The notes under the pieces are model-generated. The model worked only from the letters and a program-made list of their open reading frames with translations. It ran no database searches and was not told where the DNA came from. A DNA stretch of 64,000 nucleotides from Cladorhizidae sp. MBARI D1340-BT2 (taxonomy: Eukaryota > Porifera > Demospongiae > Poecilosclerida > Cladorhizidae): NCBI GenBank assembly GCA_028752905.1, contig JAQNBH010000010.1:25090242-25154241 (forward strand), written 5' to 3'. The position numbers and the translations under genes are program-made. The first letter of the stretch is position 1. Each line of letters starts with the position of its first letter. Positions 1 through 64,000 of this stretch are shown in pieces.

Positions 1-51
1 GAAAGAAAGAGCAGAGAGAGAGCAAAGGGAAGATAGGATAAGGCTATGAAC

Positions 52-370
52 ACTATCCCTCATGAGTATTCACTAATATATACTGTAATACATGCATCTA
101 TGCACATCATGTCATACATTCATCTATACACATGCATCTATACATGTCATCTGTGTACATCAACTATCCCTCATGAGTATTCATTCATATATACATATCA
201 TCTATACACATGCATCTATACACATCATCTGTGTACATCAACTATCCCTCATGAGTATTCATTCATATATACACATGCATCTATACACATCATCTGTGTA
301 CATCAACTATCCCTCATGAGTATTCATTCATATATACACATGCATCTATACACATCATCTGTGTACATCA
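52..370. repeat. Short degenerate tandem repeat (about 65 bp)
   Basis: Four occurrences of CTATCCCTCATGAGTATTCA, interleaved with CATCTATACACATCATCTGT-type segments, at spacings of roughly 110, 79 and 65 bp. The motif ATCCCTCAT also occurs in the 40-bp satellite downstream. Confidence 0.85.
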
Positions 371-399
371 ACCATACATCATGAAAAATGAAAAAATAA

Positions 400-1045
400 A
401 AGTTGTGTGCGACTCTTGAAAGCTAAGAATAGCTGTAGCACTAAAGTTTCAAGATCACTGTATGACCTTGATATTGAGCTCAAATGATGATTTCTCTGTG
501 TGCTCTCTTTAGGTATTAAAAAAAAGGACAAGTATTAACTATGCTGAAGTTATATGCAGCCAAGTGGCTACCTCAAAACCTGGGGTAGTGCCTGAATTGG
601 TTTTAATGCTTGTTCCTGATTAAAAGTGTTAGCCAGTTCAAATTGTTGTGGATAGAGGAAGCCCTACTCCGTAGATTTAGGCGCTAAAATGTAACGAATT
701 AGCAATTAGGCAAGCGTGGGATGCAGGTTAAGGTTAAAAATATAAAATAAAATAATTCGTTGTATTTTTTTCAGGACCGGCGCTTGCCTAATTAGTCAGT
801 CGTGGTTTAGTGCCTAATGAATACGCTCATAGAGTAGGGCTTCCTCTAGCCACAGATAACAAAGGCCAGCACTTTCTAATCAGGACCGCAACAGCTCAGG
901 CACACAGGTGTTTAGGGCTCTCACTTGGGCTGTATGTAACTTGAGCCTACTATGCAACTTTTTAAATATCAAGACAGCACAGAGAAATCTCTCAGTCAAG
1001 TGGGAAAAATCTATGGAGCTCCAAAGTGGTAACCACAAGGCATTT
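400..1045. mobile_element. Foldback MITE, copy A
   Basis: Two inverted arms flank a centre near 670-840. The left arm has GAGCTCAAATGATG, CTCTGTGTGCTCTCTTT and AGAGGAAGCCCTACTC. The right arm carries their inverse, ending GAGCTCCAAAGTGGTAACCA. No coding capacity. Related copies lie at 15770-16020, 21910-22525, 57735-58240 and 58315-58600. Confidence 0.75.
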
Positions 1046-1262
1046 TTTGTTTCTATATAATTTTAGACTCCTTTCACATGAACATAAGTCCACTTTAAAT
1101 ATAAAAAATATATTAAAAATATCTCTAGATCAATGTTTGCACAGTTCTATCAATCACAGTTGTTCAAACTTGATGCTGGCAAGTTATTTACTTAACGGAT
1201 TTGGTGCACTGACCTTACCTCACATTCCAACTTACAGTTCCAGAAGATAAACATGCATGGCA

Positions 1263-4200
1263 AAACATACAGCGTGCAGGAACATTATTATGCACATCCC
1301 TCATACATACAGTGTGTAGGAACATTATTATGCACATCCCTCATACATACAGTGTACAGGAACATTATTATACACATCCCTCATACATACAGTGTACAGG
1401 AACATTATTATACACATCCCTCATACATACAGTGTACAGGAACATTATTATACACATCCCTCATACATACAGTGTGTAGGAACATTATTATGCACATCCC
1501 TCATACATACAGTGTACAGGAACATTATTATGCACATCCCTCATACATACAGTGTACAGGAACATTATTATACACATCCCTCATACATACAGTGTACAGG
1601 AACATTATTATGCACATCCCTCATACATACAGTGTACAGGAACATTATTATGCACATCCCTCATACATACAGTGCGCAGGAACATTATTATGCACATCCC
1701 TCATACATACAGTGTACAGGAACATTATTATACACATCCCTCATACATACAGTGTACAGGAACATTATTATGCACATCCCTCATACATACAGTGTACAGG
1801 AACATTATTATACACATCCCTCATACATACAGTGTACAGGAACATTATTATGCACATCCCTCATACATACAGTGTACAGGAACATTATTATACACATCCC
1901 TCATACATACAGTGTGTAGGAACATTATTATACACATCCCTCATACATACAGTGTACAGGAACATTATTATGCACATCCCTCATACATACAGTGTACAGG
2001 AACATTATTATGCACATCCCTCATACATACAGTGTACAGGAACATTATTATGCACATCCCTCATACATACAGTGTACAGGAACATTATTATGCACATCCC
2101 TCATACATACAGTGTACAGGAACATTATTATACACATCCCTCATACATACAGTGTACAGGAACATTATTATGCACATCCCTCATACATACAGTGTACAGG
2201 AACATTATTATACACATCCCTCATACATACAGTGTACAGGAACATTATTATGCACATCCCTCATACATACAGTGTACAGGAACATTATTATACACATCCC
2301 TCATACATACAGTGTACAAGAACATTATTATGCACATCCCTCATACATACAGTGTACAGGAACATTATTATGCACATCCCTCATACATACAGTGTACAGG
2401 AACATTATTATGCACATCCCTCATACATACAGTGTACAGGAACATTATTATACACATCCCTCATACATACAGTGCGTAGGAACATTATTATGCACATCCC
2501 TCATACATACAGTGCGTAGGAACATTATTATGCACATCCCTCATACATACAGTGCGTAGGAACATTATTATGCACATCCCTCATACATACAGTGTACAGG
2601 AACATTATTATGCACATCCCTCATACATACAGTGTACAGGAACATTATTATGCACATCCCTCATACATACAGTGTACAGGAACATTATTATGCACATCCC
2701 TCATACATACAGTGTACAGGAACATTATTATGCACATCCCTCATACATACAGTGTACAGGAACATTATTATACACATCCCTCATACATACAGTGTACAGG
2801 AACATTATTATGCACATCCCTCATACATACAGTGTACAGGAACATTATTATACACATCCCTCATACATACAGTGTGTAGGAACATTATTATGCACATCCC
2901 TCATACATACAGTGTACAGGAACATTATTATGCACATCCCTCATACATACAGTGTACAGGAACATTATTATGCACATCCCTCATACATACAGTGTACAGG
3001 AACATTATTATACACATCCCTCACACATACAGTGTACAGGAACATTATTATGCACATCCCTCATACATACAGTGTGCAGGAACATTATTATGCACATCCC
3101 TCATACATACAGTGTACAGGAACATTATTATGCACATCCCTCATACATACAGTGTACAGGAACATTATTATGCACATCCCTCATACATACAGTGTACAGG
3201 AACATTATTATACACATCCCTCACACATACAGTGTACAGGAACATTATTATGCACATCCCTCATACATACAGTGTGCAGGAACATTATTATGCACATCCC
3301 TCATACATACAGTGTACAGGAACATTATTATGCACATCCCTCATACATACAGTGTACAGGAACATTATTATGCACATCCCTCATACATACAGTGTACAGG
3401 AACATTATTATGCACATCCCTCATACATACAGTGTACAGGAACATTATTATACACATCCCTCATACATACAGTGTACAGGAACATTATTATGCACATCCC
3501 TCATACATACAGTGTACAGGAACATTATTATGCACATCCCTCATACATACAGTGTACAGGAACATTATTATACACATCCCTCATACATACAGTGTACAGG
3601 AACATTATTATGCACATCCCTCATACATACAGTGTACAGGAACATTATTATACACATCCCTCATACATACAGTGTACAGGAACATTATTATGCACATCCC
3701 TCATACATACAGTGTACAGGAACATTATTATGCACATCCCTCATACATACAGTGTACAGGAACATTATTATACACATCCCTCATACATACAGTGTACAGG
3801 AACATTATTATGCACATCCCTCATACATACAGTGTACAGGAACATTATTATGCACATCCCTCATACATACAGTGTACAGGAACATTATTATACACATCCC
3901 TCATACATACAGTGTACAGGAACATTATTATGCACATCCCTCATACATACAGTGTACAGGAACATTATTATACACATCCCTCATACATACAGTGTACAGG
4001 AACATTATTATGCACATCCCTCATACATACAGTGTGTAGGAACATTATTATACACATCCCTCATACATACAGTGTACAAGAACATTATTATGCACATCCC
4101 TCATACATACAGTGTACAGGAACATTATTATGCACATCCCTCATACATACAGTGTGCAGGAACATTATTATACACATCCCTCATACATACAGTGTACAGG

Positions 4201-7184
4201 AACATTATTATGCACATCCCTCATACATACAGTGTACAGGAACATTATTATGCACATCCCTCATACATACAGTGTGCAGGAACATTATTATGCACATCCC
4301 TCATACATACAGTGTACAGGAACATTATTATGCACATCCCTCATACATACAGTGTGTAGGAACATTATTATGCACATCCCTCATACATACAGTGTACAGG
4401 AACATTATTATACACATCCCTCATACATACAGTGTACAGGAACATTATTATGCACATCCCTCATACATACAGTGTACAGGAACATTATTATGCACATCCC
4501 TCATACATACAGTGTACAGGAACATTATTATGCACATCCCTCATACATACAGTGTACAGGAACATTATTATACACATCCCTCATACATACAGTGCGCAGG
4601 AACATTATTATGCACATCCCTCATACATACAGTGCGCAGGAACATTATTATGCACATCCCTCATACATACAGCGTGCAGGAACATTATTATGCACATCCC
4701 TCATACATACAGTGTACAGGAACATTATTATACACATCCCTCATACATACAGTGTGTAGGAACATTATTATGCACATCCCTCATACATACAGTGTACAGG
4801 AACATTATTATGCACATCCCTCATACATACAGTGTACAGGAACATTATTATGCACATCCCTCATACATACAGTGTACAGGAACATTATTATGCACATCCC
4901 TCATACATACAGTGTACAGGAACATTATTATACACATCCCTCATACATACAGTGTACAGGAACATTATTATACACATCCCTCATACATACAGTGTACAGG
5001 AACATTATTATGCACATCCCTCATACATACAGTGTACAGGAACATTATTATACACATCCCTCATACATACAGTGTACAGGAACATTATTATGCACATCCC
5101 TCATACATACAGTGTACAGGAACATTATTATGCACATCCCTCATACATACAGTGTACAGGAACATTGTTATACACATCCCTCATACATACAGCGTGTAGG
5201 AACATTATTATGCACATCCCTCATACATACAGTGTACAGGAACATTATTATACACATCCCTCATACATACAGTGTACAGGAACATTATTATGCACATCCC
5301 TCATACATACAGTGTACAGGAACATTATTATGCACATCCCTCATACATACAGTGTGCAGGAACATTATTATACACATCCCTCATACATACAGTGTGTAGG
5401 AACATTATTATACACATCCCTCATACATACAGTGTACAGGAACATTATTATGCACATCCCTCATACATACAGTGTACAGGAACATTATTATGCACATCCC
5501 TCATACATACAGTGTACAGGAACATTATTATGCACATCCCTCATACATACAGTGTACAGGAACATTATTATGCACATCCCTCATACATACAGTGTGCAGG
5601 AACATTATTATACACATCCTTCATACATACAGTGTACAGGAACATTATTATGCACATCCCTCATACATACAGTGTACAGGAACATTATTATGCACATCCC
5701 TCATACATACAGTGTGCAGGAACATTATTATGCACATCCCTCATACATACAGTGTACAGGAACATTATTATGCACATCCCTCATACATACAGTGTACAGG
5801 AACATTATTATGCACATCCCTCATACATACAGTGTACAGGAACATTATTATGCACATCCCTCATACATACAGTGTACAGGAACATTATTATGCACATCCC
5901 TCATACATACAGTGTACAGGAACATTATTATACACATCCCTCATACATACAGTGTACAGGAACATTATTATACACATCCCTCATACATACAGTGTACAGG
6001 AACATTATTATGCACATCCCTCATACATACAGTGTACAGGAACATTATTATACACATCCCTCATACATACAGTGTACAGGAACATTATTATGCACATCCC
6101 TCATACATACAGTGTACAGGAACATTATTATGCACATCCCTCATACATACAGTGTACAGGAACATTGTTATACACATCCCTCATACATACAGCGTGTAGG
6201 AACATTATTATGCACATCCCTCATACATACAGTGTACAGGAACATTATTATACACATCCCTCATACATACAGTGTACAGGAACATTATTATGCACATCCC
6301 TCATACATACAGTGTACAGGAACATTATTATGCACATCCCTCATACATACAGTGTGCAGGAACATTATTATACACATCCCTCATACATACAGTGTGTAGG
6401 AACATTATTATACACATCCCTCATACATACAGTGTACAGGAACATTATTATGCACATCCCTCATACATACAGTGTACAGGAACATTATTATGCACATCCC
6501 TCATACATACAGTGTACAGGAACATTATTATGCACATCCCTCATACATACAGTGTACAGGAACATTATTATGCACATCCCTCATACATACAGTGTGCAGG
6601 AACATTATTATACACATCCTTCATACATACAGTGTACAGGAACATTATTATGCACATCCCTCATACATACAGTGTACAGGAACATTATTATGCACATCCC
6701 TCATACATACAGTGTGCAGGAACATTATTATGCACATCCCTCATACATACAGTGTACAGGAACATTATTATGCACATCCCTCATACATACAGTGTACAGG
6801 AACATTATTATGCACATCCCTCATACATACAGTGTACAGGAACATTATTATACACATCCCTCATACATACAGTGTACAGGAACATTATTATGCACATCCC
6901 TCATACATACAGTGTACAGGAACATTATTATGCACATCCCTCATACATACAGTGTACAGGAACATTATTATGCACATCCCTCATACATACAGTGTACAGG
7001 AACATTATTATGCACATCCCTCATACATACAGTGTACAGGAACATTATTATGCACATCCCTCATACATACAGTGTACAGGAACATTATTATGCACATCCC
7101 TCATACATACAGTGTACAGGAACATTATTATGCACATCCCTCATACATACAGTGTACAGGAACATTATTATGCACATCCTTCAT
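1263..7184. repeat. 40-bp satellite array, about 148 units
   Basis: Head-to-tail 40-bp units built on AACATTATTATGCACATCCC followed by TCATACATACAGTGTACAGG. Most variation is confined to two positions: TG/TA before CACATCCC, and the GTACAGG / GTGTAGG / GTGCAGG / GCGTAGG tag. Since 40 is not a multiple of three, all three plus frames read the same 40-residue period. Long spurious ORFs result, interrupted only where the tag makes an in-frame TAG. I do not regard these as genes. Confidence 0.98.
4761..6840. repeat. 1,000-bp (25-unit) higher-order duplication inside the satellite
   Basis: Rare unit variants recur at exactly 1,000-bp offset: AACATTGTTA at 5161 and 6161, AGCGTGTAGG at 5191 and 6191, and CACATCCTTCATAC near 5611 and 6611. 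The pattern of common variants also matches between about 4761-5840 and 5761-6840. A smaller 200-bp repeat of a TCACACATAC variant occurs at about 3021 and 3221. Confidence 0.9.
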
Positions 7185-8150
7185 GCAATGCATATGTGAC
7201 AGGATTTGTGAAAACCAGCTTGGAACCATTATTGAGTTAGAGGTAGTTTTTTGGAGGGCAATTCTTTTTTTAAATTCCATCAGTGGCTAAGCCTATCCTT
7301 CATGTATAAATCTGTGTTGGTGATAAGCCCAGGTGCTATATACTTCTACAGGACAAAATAAGCCCCTACAGTGAGCTAGGTCGATGCACTTAGCCTTCGT
7401 GAATGGAATGTTGTTAAGCACGCCTTCAGCACGCACATTAGACACGCTCTCTTCAGCTGCCATACTTACTTCTGCTTTTCGAGTTAGCCATTATTTACAG
7501 AGCTGACTTGTGTGGAAGACACAGACAGTGCTCTCAATACTGGGCCGGGGGAGTAGCGGGGCCGGGGGAGGCCTCTAAATGGTGAGAGTCTCCGACAGTT
7601 GTGTACTCGAGCAAGGTTATAGGGTTCACCTCGGAAGTGTACATCTTCACACTACCCACGCCCTAGCAACGTGTTTGCAATCATGTACTCCAGTAGTTAA
7701 TTTTGGAGTGCTTGCTGGAGGGCATGCGCTTCATGTCATATATAGCTCAAAGGCAGCGGACCCACACGGGTCCAAACTTTCAGGACACAACCTTTAGGCA
7801 TCACAGGTGCCAATATTAAAAAAAATTTTTTGTTAAAGAATGGTTTTCCAAATCTGATCACATATATAGGAATGTTCTTCTCCTTGACGAACATTATTCT
7901 TCCTATGGAACAATCCCAGCACACGGTTGCTTACGGACGAGTCTGTGTCCGAGAGGAGGTTGAGCACTGAGAGGTGAGAGGTTGAGGGTGCAGGAGAGAG
8001 GGTTGGGGAGGGGGTGGACACATGGGACACACTGTTGTACCCGAGAGGCCTGTGATAAAGAAGTACAGTCACATGACTATCACATGACAAATATTAACAT
8101 CAGCATATCATGTCTATTAGCACTAGATAATTAGCACATGCTTTCTTAGG
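7185..8150. other. Gene-free stretch after the satellite
   Basis: Begins with one solo TIR-like sequence at 7195-7214 matching the TGTGAYAGG transposon ends. The rest shows no recognisable gene or repeat apart from short GC-rich patches near 7540-7570. Confidence 0.5.
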
Positions 8151-8156
8151 ATATTC

Positions 8157-8570
8157 CGGAATTCCCGGGAGACAGGAGGTTATCCTGTGATGTTCCTAGT
8201 GAGGGTACAGCATGGATCCTGGAGGACTTGTATCCCGATGTTCCTAGTGAAGGTGACTGGCTATAGCATGGATCATGGAGGACTTGTATCTCGGGTTACT
8301 TGGGACTATCCCGGGATGTCTCTAGTGAGGGTGACTCGCTATACAGCATGGATCCCGGAGGACTTGTATCCCAGGATACTTGGGACTATCCCAGAAATCT
8401 CACCGACCCTAGCCTGCCTCTAGACCAAACGTTAATTCCAGGATCCATGGAGTCGGCAACCATTACAAAGGACACTCCGTCCTGGGGAACACCAAGATAT
8501 CCCACACCAAGATATCCCACAACACTCCGTCCCGGAACATCCCAAGATATTCTAGGAAAGGGCGTGGCAG
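8157..8570. repeat. Dispersed repeat R1 (direct repeats with GGATCCTGGAGGACTTG)
   Basis: Three imperfect tandem copies of a segment with GGATCCTGGAGGACTTGTA, TTGGGACTATCCCGGGATG and AGTGAGGGTGACT, then an inverted tail with CCAAGATATCCCACA twice. Related sequence recurs at 31500-31800 and 35810-35870. No coding capacity seen. Confidence 0.7.
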
Positions 8571-8696
8571 TACCAGACACACATGAACAAACTCCAACAA
8601 AGAGAACGGGCACATCGATATTTGAGTCTACGTTTTTACAGTGTTCCAGACCCACACAAACCAGCAAATGATGTTCTCCTTGGGACTGGTCCCAAC

Positions 8697-35048
<26,352 letters not shown>

Positions 35049-35450
35049 GAGAATTGTGTGGCCTTATTCAGAAAACGAAAGTTCCGTTACTTCAACTTCA
35101 TAGCTTCTTGGTGAGGTGAATCGTCCGTAAATTAGGTGTCATGAGGTCATGTGACTGTCACAATTTTCATATAACGATTGCGCGGATGGGGTCAGGTGAC
35201 TGCATCTAATACGCGTAACACCGCGTGGAAAATTAGCGCAGGGCATGAGCTGACATCGCTATGGTAACTGATTGTTGAAGCTTGAAACATTTCAACGTCT
35301 TTGAAAAGATTTGCCTTCGGAAGTTAACTCAGGTAAATGCTAAGTGAGTACATATGCACCTTGATGCTTATGTGTGAGTCCTCCAACATGACTGTTGAAA
35401 TTAATTAACAGCACTACATTGCTGACTTGGTGTAGGTAGGTATAGTCAAA
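35049..35450. promoter_or_regulatory. Shared divergent promoter region of RBPMS-like gene and MNS1
   Basis: 402 bp separate the ATG of the minus-strand RBPMS-like gene from the ATG of plus-strand MNS1. The interval is mostly free of the satellite repeats that fill the surroundings and holds the candidate X-box at 35255-35268. It must contain both 5' UTRs and both transcription starts unless an upstream non-coding exon exists. I see no obvious TATA box that settles either start. Confidence 0.6.
35255..35268 (-). promoter_or_regulatory. Candidate X-box (RFX-binding site) upstream of MNS1
   Basis: ATCGCTATGGTAAC; on the minus strand this reads GTTACCATAGCGAT. It fits the X-box pattern RYYNYYATRRNRAC at 13 of 14 positions, failing only at the last base. 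It lies about 180 bp upstream of the MNS1 ATG. RFX sites commonly drive ciliary genes, so the position is meaningful, but a 14-bp partial match can arise by chance. Confidence 0.45.
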
Positions 35451-63885
<28,435 letters not shown>

Positions 63886-64000
63886 GTACTTTATGTGTAC
63901 TCATTGTGTATGGCATATCACAGTAGGAGTATAACGTGTGTACTGTATTGACGGTAGAAATATGATAGGAAGGCAGAGAAGTGTGTGTGTGTGTGTAAGG

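Noticed and set aside
1253..7290. Many overlapping ORFs of up to 815 codons across the 40-bp satellite
   Set aside because: They are a by-product of a 40-bp unit lacking stops: all three plus frames give the same 40-residue period. Many start at GTG and end at the TAG created by the GTGTAGG variant. No signal, domain or splice structure supports translation.

Overview
This is a eukaryotic, almost certainly metazoan, window. It has spliced genes with introns of up to 10 kb, an X-box-like ciliary promoter motif, several families of cut-and-paste transposons, LINE fragments, and an extreme load of minisatellites and trinucleotide microsatellites. The transposase types and the frequent GCTAGCTA strings suggest an early-branching animal, perhaps a demosponge; that placement is inference and cannot be proved from this window.

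Two host genes can be assembled exon by exon with agreeing splice phases, and they are divergently transcribed from a shared 402-bp interval (35049-35450). On the minus strand an RBPMS/Hermes/couch-potato-type RNA-binding protein runs from 35048 down to 8697 in five exons (about 297 aa): a Ser/Gly-rich N-terminus, an RRM split over three exons, a Gln/His-rich segment, and an Ala-run C-terminus. Its first intron appears to be of the GC-AG class. On the plus strand an MNS1 orthologue (a ciliary/flagellar coiled-coil microtubule inner protein) starts at 35451 and runs off the right edge. Eight exons give 463 codons, lacking only a last exon of about 30 residues.

Nearly everything else is repeats, mostly within the introns of these two genes. 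From left to right: a short repeat cluster; a 5.9-kb array of a 40-bp satellite (1263-7184) with an internal 1-kb higher-order duplication; a 612-bp MITE; a broken intron-containing DDE transposon gene (12.7-15.3 kb); Tc1-like, pogo-like and CGGBP1/hAT-like remnants (20.6-24.3 kb); minisatellites (24.9-28.1 kb); a tRNA-Ser(UGA) gene with bacterial or organellar character (28.6 kb); a 65-bp minisatellite (30-31.3 kb) that recurs in MNS1 intron 2 in the opposite genomic orientation; a 43-bp minisatellite (37-38.3 kb) split by a Tigger-like transposon that itself carries two further transposons (38.3-44.1 kb); a 43-bp array (49.4-50.9 kb); a cluster of retroelement tails that lead into AAT microsatellites, with AT-rich palindromes (52.2-55.2 kb); a decayed LINE endonuclease (55.8-56.7 kb); and a candidate piggyBac-like element (60.3-62.4 kb). 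At least five copies of a foldback MITE of about 500-600 bp are scattered through the window.

The most noteworthy points are the head-to-head RBPMS/MNS1 arrangement with a candidate X-box, the layered transposon insertions into a minisatellite, the shared sense-oriented minisatellite in both genes, the repeated use of unit lengths near 40 bp by unrelated arrays, and the foldback MITE family. No CRISPR array, operon or prokaryotic gene cluster is present.
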